Part shown: in pieces, positions 17,581 through 26,314 of the stretch
How the letters are laid out: the number at the start of each line of letters is the position of its first letter
How positions within the stretch are numbered: the first letter of the stretch is position 1
Program-made: the position numbers and the translations under genes
The notes under the pieces: model-generated
Database searches by the model: none
The model's input: the letters and a program-made list of their open reading frames with translations, nothing else
Told to the model about the DNA's origin: nothing
Source of the DNA: Daejeonella sp.
GTDB taxonomy: Bacteria; Bacteroidota; Bacteroidia; Sphingobacteriales; Sphingobacteriaceae
Length of the DNA stretch: 64,000 nucleotides
Reading direction: 5' to 3'
Assembly: GCF_030695525.1 (NCBI RefSeq)
Contig: NZ_JAUYSS010000012.1
Location: forward strand, 62,001-126,000

Positions 17581-17919
17581 TTATGTTTCGGGTAAGAGCT
17601 TAAAATAGGTGGCCACAAATCGGTTATTAACAATACTTCCCTTTATCCCGGCTTTTCTGATTTTTTCGCAAAAACCGTCCTTCGCATGAGCATCCCCATG
17701 GTCATCAATTTTAGTACCATCCACAAAATAGGATTTTCCATTAATGCGCACAGCTAGATCACATCCTTTTCCTGCCATCTTAAACTGACATTGTCCGCAG
17801 GAGGCTTCCGCGATTTGAACAACCTTTTCTTTGGTAGTGTTGTTTCGGGATATGTTTTTTTGTGCATTCACCGAACCGAATACGAAGCAGGCTAACAGAA
17901 GAAGCAATTTTATTTTCAT
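17581..17919 (-). CDS. Small secreted Cys-rich protein (DUF6370-like)
   Basis: A 112-residue protein with a clear signal peptide (residues 1-19, cut before QKN). The mature part carries EASCGQCQFKMAGKGCDLAVRINGKSYFVDGTKIDDHGDAHAKDGFC, with cysteines in CGQC, GKGC and GFC and an HGDAH motif. I believe this is the Bacteroidota family DUF6370, from memory and not from a search. The Cys/His/Asp pattern suggests a metal- or disulfide-stabilised periplasmic protein; no function is known. It sits in a 400-bp region between rmuC and thiL and is probably an independent unit, 54 bp downstream of the thiL stop. Confidence 0.75.
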   Translation of the reverse strand: MKIKLLLLLACFVFGSVNAQKNISRNNTTKEKVVQIAEASCGQCQFKMAGKGCDLAVRINGKSYFVDGTKIDDHGDAHAKDGFCEKIRKAGIKGSIVNNRFVATYFKLLPET

Positions 17920-17973
17920 TTCTTTAAAGCAGTTATTCTATATATTAAGTTTCCAGGCCTTCTATTTGGCAAA

Positions 17974-19023
17974 TCAGGTTTGCTCTCCCTTTAAAGAATT
18001 CCAGCCCTGTGCTTTGATCGGATGGACCTTTTCTGATTTTGAAATGAGGTTACAACCTGCAGAAGCTTCAGTCATATGGCCAATAATTGAAATATCAGGA
18101 TTATTCCTGATCTTTTCAAAATCCGATTGTTTGATGGTAAATAGCAACTCATAATCTTCCCCTCCATTTAAGGCACAAACAGTTGGATCTATTCCAAAAT
18201 CACGGGCTGTATCATAGGTCATTGGGTCAATCGGAATCTTTTCTTCATATAAATTACAACCCTTATCCGATTGCTTGCAGATGTGCAGGATCTCAGAAGC
18301 AAGGCCATCCGAAATATCAATCATGGCTGTTGGTTTGATCTTCATCAGTTTCAAAGCCTCCACAATATCTTTACGGGCTTCAGGCTTTAGCTGCCGTTCA
18401 ACAATATAATCCTTTCCTTCCAGATCGGGTTGTATATTGGGATTCTCAAGAAAAATACCCTTTTCCCGTTCTAATAATTGCAGGCCGATATAAGCACCAC
18501 CCAGATCCCCCGAAACACATAAAAGATCGCCTTCATTTGCACCGCTTCTATAGCAAATATCCTTTTCGTCCGCATAACCAATACTGGTTACACTAATCAC
18601 AAGGCCCTGCTTTGAGGAAGTGGTGTCGCCTCCTGCAAGATCAACCCCAAATTTTTCACAGGCAATACTGATTCCCTGATACAATTCTTCGACAGCTTCA
18701 AGTGGAAATTTACTCGATAAACCGATAGAAACCGTTACCTGGGTTGCGTTTCCATTCATCGCATAGATATCGCTTAGGTTGACCTGGATTGCCTTATATC
18801 CTAAATGCTTTAAAGGAGTATAGGATAGATCGAAGTGGATTCCCTCGAGTAAAAGATCTGTAGATATCAGGGTTTTCTTCCCTTCAAAACTAAGTACGGC
18901 AGCATCATCCCCGATAGCCTTTATTGTACTTTTGTTTTTTATCTCAAAATTCTTTGTCAAATGATCAATCAGGCCAAATTCACCCAATTGTTCAATCTCT
19001 GTACGTCCTTTATTTTCAAACAT
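17974..19023 (-). CDS. thiL: Thiamine-monophosphate kinase ThiL
   Basis: A 349-residue protein matching ThiL: AIGDDAAVLSF (metal/ATP site, ~42-52), LLEGIHFDLSYTPLKHLGYKAIQVNLSD, DLAGGDTTSSKQGLVIS (~130) and MIDISDGLASEILHICKQS (~238), followed by GGEDYELLFTI. ThiL phosphorylates thiamine monophosphate to the active diphosphate. No other thiamine gene is nearby. It lies 56 bp downstream of the L,D-transpeptidase-like gene on the same strand and may be the last gene of the nadA operon. Confidence 0.96.
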   Translation of the reverse strand: MFENKGRTEIEQLGEFGLIDHLTKNFEIKNKSTIKAIGDDAAVLSFEGKKTLISTDLLLEGIHFDLSYTPLKHLGYKAIQVNLSDIYAMNGNATQVTVSIGLSSKFPLEAVEELYQGISIACEKFGVDLAGGDTTSSKQGLVISVTSIGYADEKDICYRSGANEGDLLCVSGDLGGAYIGLQLLEREKGIFLENPNIQPDLEGKDYIVERQLKPEARKDIVEALKLMKIKPTAMIDISDGLASEILHICKQSDKGCNLYEEKIPIDPMTYDTARDFGIDPTVCALNGGEDYELLFTIKQSDFEKIRNNPDISIIGHMTEASAGCNLISKSEKVHPIKAQGWNSLKGEQT

Positions 19024-19079
19024 ATTTCGCTTTTAAAAATACAAAGGTGCTAATTTTTTAAGGAAGCGTAGTTTTGGGA

Positions 19080-19805
19080 TTATGGTAATTTATACATGCC
19101 CTTTAATTTGCTGTACTCAGATTGTGGCATCTGAACCAGCACAGGGTTCTTTTTATTATCCAGAAAATCAATCAATTTTAAAATATCAGACTCTTTCATG
19201 GCGGTACAACCAGCCGTTGGCTTATTGCTGCCACTCCATATATGCATAAAAATACAAGAGCCCATATTGGGGATAGCGGGCTTCACATTATAATCAACAA
19301 AAATTCCGTATTTATAAACATCGCTTTTCATACGCATGGTTTCTGCCGAGTTCCAGTCCTTTTTAACCGTATCTGACTTAACTATTTGATTATAATATAC
19401 TGATTTTGAATCGTCTACACAAAAAGTTTTGTTGTCAACTTTCAAGGAATTCATTTCAGAACGAATATCCTCATAGCCAAACAAACCGCTAAGCTGAAAA
19501 ATACCGGCAGGTGAGTTTCCATCACCCTCCCTTTTTAATTTTCCTTTGTTCAGTTCTGCTTTGTGTAATCCTTTTCCCCAGGCCATGCCACTTCTGCCTG
19601 TAACAATTGGGATTTCTTTAAAAACAGGCACCCAGCAATTTCCCTTATATTCATAAACAGACATTTTACCATTAATCTTATTCCAGGAGTCTGTGGTTAC
19701 CACAATTAGCTGACTGGTATTAAATTTGACATTCAGATCTATAGGCTGCTGGTTAAAAGAATATAAAATGAAAAGGTATAATGAAATAATAAAATTCATG
19801 GCCAT
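19080..19805 (-). CDS. L,D-transpeptidase-like (YkuD-fold) exported protein
   Basis: A 241-residue protein with an N-terminal hydrophobic signal (residues ~3-17). The catalytic signature is IFMHIWSGSNKPTAGCTAM (~183-202), with the His and the nucleophilic Cys in TAGCT, and AGIFQLSGLFGYE earlier in the fold. YkuD-fold enzymes form 3-3 peptidoglycan cross-links or attach proteins to the cell wall; some hydrolyse them. The sequence before the catalytic core (TAVVTTDSW-like strands) is the family's conserved beta-sheet. It begins exactly one base before the stop of the symporter gene ends, so the two are coupled. Target linkage is unknown. Confidence 0.82.
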   Translation of the reverse strand: MAMNFIISLYLFILYSFNQQPIDLNVKFNTSQLIVVTTDSWNKINGKMSVYEYKGNCWVPVFKEIPIVTGRSGMAWGKGLHKAELNKGKLKREGDGNSPAGIFQLSGLFGYEDIRSEMNSLKVDNKTFCVDDSKSVYYNQIVKSDTVKKDWNSAETMRMKSDVYKYGIFVDYNVKPAIPNMGSCIFMHIWSGSNKPTAGCTAMKESDILKLIDFLDNKKNPVLVQMPQSEYSKLKGMYKLP

Positions 19806-21041
19806 TTAAATAGCGGTTTTAAGCCAGTTTTTGCCTTCAGTAAACCTGGTTACCAGCATAGCCGAAACGGTATCACCAGTGGCATTTAAAACAGTAGCCA
19901 TAGGGTCAACAAGTGTACCAATAATCATCACTACCGGCAACATTTCTACAGGAAAGCCATAAACAGTCATAACCAGAATTTCTCCTATATAACCACCATT
20001 TGGAATTCCGCCTTCTACTATACTGACAATGATAGTTATACCCAGTGCCATCAAAATAGTGCCAGGATCCATCAAATCCTTACCCATAATAGCAAATACA
20101 GCTGCAATTTTTATAATAGAAGAAACACTTGACCCATCTTTATGAAGCGGAGCTCCTAGAGGAATAACCAGGTTATAAATATGCTCTGGTATTTTCATGG
20201 CTCTGGCAGCTGCCAGATTAGCCGGAATTGTTGCTACACTACTGCAGGTACTTACAGCTGTAAATGTAGGAACGATATTGTTTTTCCAAAATATTTTAAC
20301 TCCCGGAATTCCTCCGGCGATGAATGCATAAAGTGTAAAGAATACTATAAAATAAAAGGTGCAAAAACCATAATAAATAGCCATTGAATGACCGTAAGTT
20401 CCAAAGAGCTGCGGACCAAAAACCCCTACCTGATATGCAAAATAAGCCCCTAATCCAATAGGGGCAAGTTTCATAATCATAATAAGGAATTGCTTCATCA
20501 CCTCATCTCCGGCAATCAGAAACTTCCTGAAAGGATCTGCCACTTCCCCAGATTTTAACGTTGCAAAACCAATAAAAAGGGAAAAAATAATGAAAGCAAG
20601 CATACTTTTTCGCGATAATAATTCCGAAAATTCATTGACTGTCAACAAACTGGTTGCCTGCTCCCCAAAACTTGCCGTATGTACCTCTTCAATTACATTT
20701 GCTGCTGTGTCAATATTCTGTGGAAGAGGAAATATCCATACTGTAAAAATTGTAAGAATAGCCGAAATAAGCACTGTCACTAAAAAGACAATGATCATAA
20801 CCAGCATAACCTTACCCATTTTTTTTGTACGGTCAATATTGGCAATTGAAGATGCTATTGCGAAAAAAATAAGGGGTATTACAGCGGTAAAAAGGAGATT
20901 CAGAAAAATATCTCCTATGGGTTTAATAACTTCAACCTTCTTGCCTAAAAATAGACCTAAAAAGGTTCCAATAGTTATTCCAAGAAGTAACCTTATAATA
21001 CTGGCATAATTCTTTAAAAAACCGGATGAACCTTCATTCAT
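19806..21041 (-). CDS. Dicarboxylate/amino acid:cation symporter (DAACS/GltP family)
   Basis: A 411-residue transporter of the DAACS (SLC1-like) family with about eight membrane helices. The serine-rich re-entrant loop STCSSVATIPANL (~270), the NATGDTVSAMLVTR motif (~388) at the substrate site, and the PLGAPLHKDGSS segment are all visible. Family members import glutamate, aspartate or C4-dicarboxylates with Na+ or H+. It lies one base after the nadA stop and directly before the L,D-transpeptidase gene. Because NadB/NadA use L-aspartate, an aspartate-uptake role is an attractive inference. Confidence 0.92.
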   Translation of the reverse strand: MNEGSSGFLKNYASIIRLLLGITIGTFLGLFLGKKVEVIKPIGDIFLNLLFTAVIPLIFFAIASSIANIDRTKKMGKVMLVMIIVFLVTVLISAILTIFTVWIFPLPQNIDTAANVIEEVHTASFGEQATSLLTVNEFSELLSRKSMLAFIIFSLFIGFATLKSGEVADPFRKFLIAGDEVMKQFLIMIMKLAPIGLGAYFAYQVGVFGPQLFGTYGHSMAIYYGFCTFYFIVFFTLYAFIAGGIPGVKIFWKNNIVPTFTAVSTCSSVATIPANLAAARAMKIPEHIYNLVIPLGAPLHKDGSSVSSIIKIAAVFAIMGKDLMDPGTILMALGITIIVSIVEGGIPNGGYIGEILVMTVYGFPVEMLPVVMIIGTLVDPMATVLNATGDTVSAMLVTRFTEGKNWLKTAI

Positions 21042-21042
21042 T

Positions 21043-22035
21043 TTATAAACCTAGTTTGGCAGATATTTCTAACATTCGTTCAATAGGTAATTGAGCCCTT
21101 TTAATTATATCCGCAGGAACAGTAACTTCTGGCATACCATTCTTTATGCATAGATATAGTTTCTCGAGAGTATTTCTCTTCATGTGCGGACAATCATTGC
21201 ATGCACATGAATTATCCGGTGGAGCCGGAATAAATACTTTATCCGGACTAGCTTTTTCCATTTGATGGATAATACCACTTTCAGTTGCCACAATAAATTC
21301 CTTCGCCGGATTATTTATGGTGTATTTCAATAATCCGGTAGTAGATCCAATGTAATCGGCCATTTTTAAGATAGCCTCTTCACATTCAGGATGCGCAATG
21401 AATTTAGCTTCCGGATGTCTGTTTTTTAATTTTAATATCCTTTGCTGTGAAAAAATTTCGTGAACCATGCAGGCCCCATTCCATAAAACCAAATCCCTAC
21501 CAGTCTTCTTTGCTACCCAGGCACCTAAATTTTTGTCCGGACCAAAAATTATTTTCTGATCTTTTGGTAAGCTTTCTACAATCTGTACTGCATTTGTTGA
21601 AGTACAAACAATATCACTCATTGCTTTTAACTCAGCAGTACAATTAACATAGGTTATTACCAAATGATCAGGGTATTTTTCCTTAAACTTTGCAAATAAT
21701 TTTGGCGGACAACTATCTGATAATGAACAACCTGCTTTTAAATCAGGCAATAATACTTTTTTTGAAGGAGATAAAATTTTTGCGGTTTCTGCCATAAAAT
21801 GAACCCCGGCAAATACAATTACATCAGCATCCGTTTTAGCTGCCTGTTGTGATAAACCCAGACTATCTCCAATAAAATCTGCAATATCCTGTATATCAGG
21901 CTCCTGATAATAATGTGCTAAAATGACCGCATTTTTTTCTTTTTTTAATCTATTTATTTCAGCAAAAAGATCAAGAGTCGGATCTATTGGCTCATCAATA
22001 AATCCTCTAATATTTAATTCTTCTAAGGTATTCAT
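21043..22035 (-). CDS. nadA: Quinolinate synthase NadA
   Basis: A 330-residue NadA of the three-domain type. The three cluster cysteines can be placed: [12 protein letters not shown] (~105), WNGACMVHE (~192) and CNDCPHM (~283). [20 protein letters not shown] is the conserved N-terminal substrate segment. The enzyme condenses iminoaspartate (from NadB) with dihydroxyacetone phosphate to quinolinate using a [4Fe-4S] cluster. It is the first gene of the minus-strand unit nadA-symporter-L,D-transpeptidase, and is divergent from nadB. Confidence 0.97.
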   Translation of the reverse strand: MNTLEELNIRGFIDEPIDPTLDLFAEINRLKKEKNAVILAHYYQEPDIQDIADFIGDSLGLSQQAAKTDADVIVFAGVHFMAETAKILSPSKKVLLPDLKAGCSLSDSCPPKLFAKFKEKYPDHLVITYVNCTAELKAMSDIVCTSTNAVQIVESLPKDQKIIFGPDKNLGAWVAKKTGRDLVLWNGACMVHEIFSQQRILKLKNRHPEAKFIAHPECEEAILKMADYIGSTTGLLKYTINNPAKEFIVATESGIIHQMEKASPDKVFIPAPPDNSCACNDCPHMKRNTLEKLYLCIKNGMPEVTVPADIIKRAQLPIERMLEISAKLGL

Positions 22036-22444
22036 TTATCAACTATTCAATAATTATAATTTATATTATATATAATAATCTTATTGTTTATTATGGTGTT
22101 GGTACTGTTAATAATAAACATAATATTTTGTCTTTTTTATTGTTTTTAATTTATTATAAACAAATTATCAACAATATTTAAATTCTAAATCTTTGATTAT
22201 TAATACTTTCAATAATCCAAGTATTTTTTTTAATTCTTATTTGTGTAGTTTTTTATATTGATAAAAAGTGGAATACTCTGTATATTTTGCTTAAAACTTT
22301 TTCAAAAATAAGCTAAATTCGGCTTAACAGAAGTATTTATAAGTCAGTTTGTAATATTATCAACCAGTATTAATTCTTAATTAACATCTTTGATGATATT
22401 GTTAACATATTTATTCATAATCAATTTTATATAATTTTTCTTGC
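22036..22444. promoter_or_regulatory. AT-rich divergent nadA/nadB intergenic region with inverted repeat
   Basis: This 409-bp gene-free stretch is strongly AT-rich. It has a perfect 9-bp inverted repeat GTTTATTAT (22086-22094) / ATAATAAAC (22111-22119) with a 16-bp spacer, near the nadA side. The 8-mer TTATCAAC occurs three times in the same orientation (22036, 22165, 22357). Both divergent nad genes must have their promoters here, but I see no perfect TTTG-N19-TAnnTTTG. The repeat may be an operator for a NAD-responsive regulator; no such regulator gene is in the window. No small ORF in it is convincing. Confidence 0.5.
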
Positions 22445-24034
22445 ATGAAAAATGTTGATTTTTTAGTAATTGGATCCGGGATTGCAGGATTAAGTTTTGC
22501 TTTAAAAGCTGCCAAATATGGTAAGGTTCTGATAGTTACAAAGGCTAATGAGGATGAATCTAATACTAAATATGCACAAGGAGGGGTTGCTGTTGTTGTT
22601 GATAAAGTGGAAGATTCATTTGAAAAGCATATTGAAGACACATTAATTGCCGGCGACGGACTTTGTGATCAGAACATTGTTGAGATTGTTGTTAAAGAGG
22701 GACCAGCCCGAATTGAAGAGATTATTAAATACGGTACCCATTTTGATAAGACTAACAAAGGAATATTCGACCTGGCTAAGGAAGGTGGTCATTCCGAAAG
22801 CAGAGTACTTCATTATAAGGATATTACCGGTTTTGAAATTGAAAGAGCTTTACTTTCTCAAATACATAGTGATCCTAATATTGAAATTTTAACTCATTTT
22901 TTTGCCGTTGAATTAATAACTCAGCATCATATAGGGGCTTTTGTTGACAGGAAATCAGCAAATATTGAATGTTATGGGATATATGCCCTTGACACTGCAA
23001 CGAATAAAGTAGAAAAGTTTTTATCCAGGGTTACATTAATGGCATCTGGTGGTGCCGGGCATATTTATTCGACAACTACAAATCCTGTTATAGCCACTGG
23101 TGATGGAATTGCGATGGCTTATCGTGCAAAAGCAAAAGTAAGGAATATGGAATTTATTCAATTTCATCCAACCGCATTGTATAATCCAGGAGAGTATCCC
23201 TCATTTTTAATATCTGAAGCTGTTAGAGGTTTTGGTGGTGTGCTCAAAACCAGAGATGGGGAAGAGTTTATGCAGAATTATGATGAGCGTGGTTCTCTGG
23301 CTCCTCGTGATATAGTGGCAAGGGCCATTGACGCTGAAATGAAGAAATCAGGTGATGATTTTGTTTATTTGGATATCAGGCACCGTGATAAAGCTGATAT
23401 TCTTTCACATTTCCCCAATATTTACGCGAAATGTTTAAGCATTGGTTTGGACATGACACGTGACCTGATTCCTGTTACTCCCGCGGCTCACTATATGTGT
23501 GGTGGTATTCTGGTTGATGAAGATGGAAAATCCTCTATTCATCGACTATATGCTTGTGGGGAGTGCACTTCAACTGGTTTGCATGGAGCGAATAGACTGG
23601 CTTCTAATTCCTTGCTTGAGGCTCCTGTATTTGCTCACAGGATTTTTGAAGATGCTATTAAAGTCTTTAGTAAATATGAAATTCCTGATAATATACCTGA
23701 ATGGGATGAAACTGACACTAAACTTTCAAATGAGGACATTCTGGTAACTCATAATCTTCGTGAAACACAAAAAGTTATGAGTGATTATGTTGGTATTGTA
23801 AGATCAGATTTCAGACTGGAGAGAGCAATGCGACGTTTAGGCCTGCTGTATGAAGAAACGGAAAGCTTTTACAAGAAGACCACATTGTCTGTTAAATTAT
23901 GTGAGCTTCGAAATGTAATTCAAAATGCTTACATCGTTATAAAATCCGCCACATTACGTAAAGAGAGCAGGGGTCTTCATTATACAACTGATTACAAGCC
24001 TCATGCACTTGATCCGCACGATACAGTTTTTTAA
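22445..24034 (+). CDS. nadB: L-aspartate oxidase NadB
   Basis: A 529-residue FAD protein of the succinate dehydrogenase/fumarate reductase flavoprotein family. The N-terminal GSGIAGLSFALKAA is the FAD site; SESRVLHYKDITGFEIERAL, RNMEFIQFHPTAL, and LYACGECTSTGLHGANRLASNSLLEAPVFAHR are family motifs. Residues ~430-500 form the C-terminal helical domain. NadB oxidises L-aspartate to iminoaspartate for NadA. The gene has the visibly AT-rich, T-ending codons also seen in the following gene. A gamma carbonic anhydrase gene follows after 12 bp and is probably co-transcribed. Confidence 0.97.
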   Translation: MKNVDFLVIGSGIAGLSFALKAAKYGKVLIVTKANEDESNTKYAQGGVAVVVDKVEDSFEKHIEDTLIAGDGLCDQNIVEIVVKEGPARIEEIIKYGTHFDKTNKGIFDLAKEGGHSESRVLHYKDITGFEIERALLSQIHSDPNIEILTHFFAVELITQHHIGAFVDRKSANIECYGIYALDTATNKVEKFLSRVTLMASGGAGHIYSTTTNPVIATGDGIAMAYRAKAKVRNMEFIQFHPTALYNPGEYPSFLISEAVRGFGGVLKTRDGEEFMQNYDERGSLAPRDIVARAIDAEMKKSGDDFVYLDIRHRDKADILSHFPNIYAKCLSIGLDMTRDLIPVTPAAHYMCGGILVDEDGKSSIHRLYACGECTSTGLHGANRLASNSLLEAPVFAHRIFEDAIKVFSKYEIPDNIPEWDETDTKLSNEDILVTHNLRETQKVMSDYVGIVRSDFRLERAMRRLGLLYEETESFYKKTTLSVKLCELRNVIQNAYIVIKSATLRKESRGLHYTTDYKPHALDPHDTVF

Positions 24035-24046
24035 AATGTTTTATTT

Positions 24047-24568
24047 ATGGCACTTATTTTATCGGTTAAGAATGTTTTTCCTGAAATTGGGACTAATTGT
24101 TTTCTAGCTGAGAACAGCACAATAGTTGGTGATGTTGTTATCGGTAATAATTGTTCTGTTTGGTTTAATGCAGTTATCAGGGGTGACGTAAATTACATCA
24201 GGATTGGTGATAATACTAATATTCAGGATGGAGCCATTATACACTGTACCTATCAGAAGGCGGCTACAGAAATTGGTAACGATGTATCAATTGGTCATAA
24301 TGCACTTGTTCATGGTTGTACCCTTTATGATCACGTTCTCATTGGAATGGGTGCCATTGTGATGGATCATGTTATTGTGAATGAGTATTGTATTATTGCG
24401 GCAGGTGCTATTGTTCTTGAGAATACCGTTTGCGAAGCTGGGCATTTATATGCTGGTATTCCCGCCAGAAAGATTAAACCATTAACAGAACAACAAATTG
24501 ACATGTTGAATAAGCTTCCAGAAAACTATAAATTATATTCAACCTGGTTCATTCCGGATCCGGAATAA
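24047..24568 (+). CDS. Gamma carbonic anhydrase family protein (YrdA/PaaY-like)
   Basis: A 173-residue left-handed beta-helix protein with the hexapeptide pattern throughout. The metal-ligand histidines of the family are recognisable in IIHCTYQ (~65), IGHNALVHGC (~82-90) and after it. The N-terminal RGDVNYIRIGDNTNIQDGA is the typical YrdA/CaiE/PaaY signature. Many members have weak or no carbonic anhydrase activity; some are thioesterases. It probably forms a trimer with metal at the subunit interface. Its 3' end overlaps the convergent lipoprotein gene by 20 bp. Confidence 0.9.
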   Translation: MALILSVKNVFPEIGTNCFLAENSTIVGDVVIGNNCSVWFNAVIRGDVNYIRIGDNTNIQDGAIIHCTYQKAATEIGNDVSIGHNALVHGCTLYDHVLIGMGAIVMDHVIVNEYCIIAAGAIVLENTVCEAGHLYAGIPARKIKPLTEQQIDMLNKLPENYKLYSTWFIPDPE

Positions 24569-26180
24569 TTATATTTTCTTCCAAATCCCAGTTGGGTCTT
24601 AGAGATATTGTTTTGTTAAAGTTCCATGTTTTTTCAGGTTGTTTTCCTTCCTTAACATTACCTGTGTCCCATTCTCCATTGGCATTATCATCATATATAA
24701 CACGGATTAAATACTTCCCTGTGGGGTATCTTATATAGTTAAGGAGGGTATTTTTTTTAATCGAATTTTGCTTTAGAATATCTTTCCGTTCATTCAACCA
24801 TTGTATAAGGTAGGTTCTTGCTGTGTCAGGCACACTGATATTGATTGATATACTTCCATAGTTGTCGTCAATATCCAATTCAAAATTTTTGGTATAAACC
24901 TTTGATTTAGTCTCAAGAACATCAGTAAATGCATTCTCTGCAAGTTTTAAACTATATTGTTTTTTGGTCTTCCAAGGATATTTTAACCTGTATGTTCTTA
25001 GAGAGCTTGTATCCCTTTCAAATTGATAATTTTTTGTTGGTATTGAATCTTCGAGGAGTGTAATTAGTTCTTGTTGATAGGATTTAATTGGGGACGATAA
25101 TTTTATTATTAATTCTGAACCAGGTCTTATTTTGTTTCCTGATAGATTGTCAGTTGCAATAAGTGATTTCACATAAGTATCTCTTTTATTCCTTCTAAGT
25201 GTTACAGTGTCAAGTGCTTTCCCCGCTGAATTGACAACTACATCGACTGAATCAAAACTTAGCTCTGGTAACCATACTGTTGCGGAATCCCTTGTTAAGC
25301 TGAATTCAACCGTTTTATTTTGATTGATGCTTGCTGGTTCAATGATGCTTATTGACGCATCAATTACAGGTCTGTTAAAAGTTAAACTTATTCTTCCATC
25401 AGCTTCAATTCGACGCTCTTTAACCATGAAAACTGTAGGATATTCCTTGAATACCTCTAAAATAATTCCACTTGTATCTTTGCTTAGTTTAAGTGGATTC
25501 GACAGGAAACCAATTTCTTCATTTTGTGCATTGTATATTCTATCTCCACCCTGTTCAAGTAATGCATAGATTTTATAAGTATCTTCTTTGAGGTTCGATA
25601 TTTTGAAAACACCTGCCGTATCAGTGATATTGAAGATGCTGGCCTTCTTTTTACCGAAAAGTGAATCCTGGCTTAAAGGAAGGATGAATACTACAACGTC
25701 TTTTAATTTTTCTTTTGTCAGTGAATTGATCACTCTTCCTGAAATAGATAAGGAATCTATTTCATTTCCTGTGGAGAAAACGTATGAGTAATTTTTTAGG
25801 ATATTACTCTCGTTTACATCTGCAATAGCTTTACCGAAATTTATTGAATAAGTTGTGTTTTCTTCAAGTTCCTGTTTAAATTCGATTACAAGATTTTCTT
25901 TTTTTACTCTATAACCAGGTGAAATGTCCAGTGCCGGGGAAATGCTTATTTCTGTATATTCATTACTTAGCTTTATAAATTCATTAAATTCTATTTCAAC
26001 TTTTTTAGCGTTAAAGTTTTTTGTAAAGTTTTTTGGAACTTCAGTAATAATTTCTGGTGGTATAGTATCTTTTGGACCGCCAGTTGGTGATTGCATACTT
26101 GCACAACCTGTTACGAAAATTGTCAACCAAAAGAGTGCGAATGAGGTATATAAAAATAGCCTCTTTTTATTTTTTGCCAT
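24549..26180 (-). CDS. Large lipoprotein with bacterial Ig-like domain
   Basis: A 543-residue protein with a lipoprotein signal (hydrophobic stretch ending in FVTGCASM, cysteine at ~26). Right after it comes SPTGGPKDTIPPEIITEVPKNFTKNFNAKKVEIEFNEFI, the start of a Big_5/SbsA-type Ig-like domain (~30-140). A carboxypeptidase-regulatory-like sandwich (~150-235) and further beta-rich segments follow. The family is widespread in Bacteroidota, usually as one copy, and is probably on the outer membrane. No function is known. It is convergent with the carbonic anhydrase gene and lies upstream of no obvious operon partner. Confidence 0.85.
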   Translation of the reverse strand: MAKNKKRLFLYTSFALFWLTIFVTGCASMQSPTGGPKDTIPPEIITEVPKNFTKNFNAKKVEIEFNEFIKLSNEYTEISISPALDISPGYRVKKENLVIEFKQELEENTTYSINFGKAIADVNESNILKNYSYVFSTGNEIDSLSISGRVINSLTKEKLKDVVVFILPLSQDSLFGKKKASIFNITDTAGVFKISNLKEDTYKIYALLEQGGDRIYNAQNEEIGFLSNPLKLSKDTSGIILEVFKEYPTVFMVKERRIEADGRISLTFNRPVIDASISIIEPASINQNKTVEFSLTRDSATVWLPELSFDSVDVVVNSAGKALDTVTLRRNKRDTYVKSLIATDNLSGNKIRPGSELIIKLSSPIKSYQQELITLLEDSIPTKNYQFERDTSSLRTYRLKYPWKTKKQYSLKLAENAFTDVLETKSKVYTKNFELDIDDNYGSISINISVPDTARTYLIQWLNERKDILKQNSIKKNTLLNYIRYPTGKYLIRVIYDDNANGEWDTGNVKEGKQPEKTWNFNKTISLRPNWDLEENIIIPDPE

Positions 26181-26314
26181 TTATAAGCCTTATGGGCGAT
26201 TTTTTTTATTTTTGGACCAATATTATTAACTAAACCAAAAAAGTGGTTTAATTCTTATTATTTAAAGCCAGTTTATTATCATGTCTAATGTACTGATAGT
26301 CAGATACTTATATT

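Noticed and set aside
22036-22444. Possible oriC from TTATCAAC repeats near parS and mnmG
   Set aside because: Only three imperfect DnaA-like boxes in an AT-rich gap, and no dnaA or dnaN gene in the window; the evidence is too weak.
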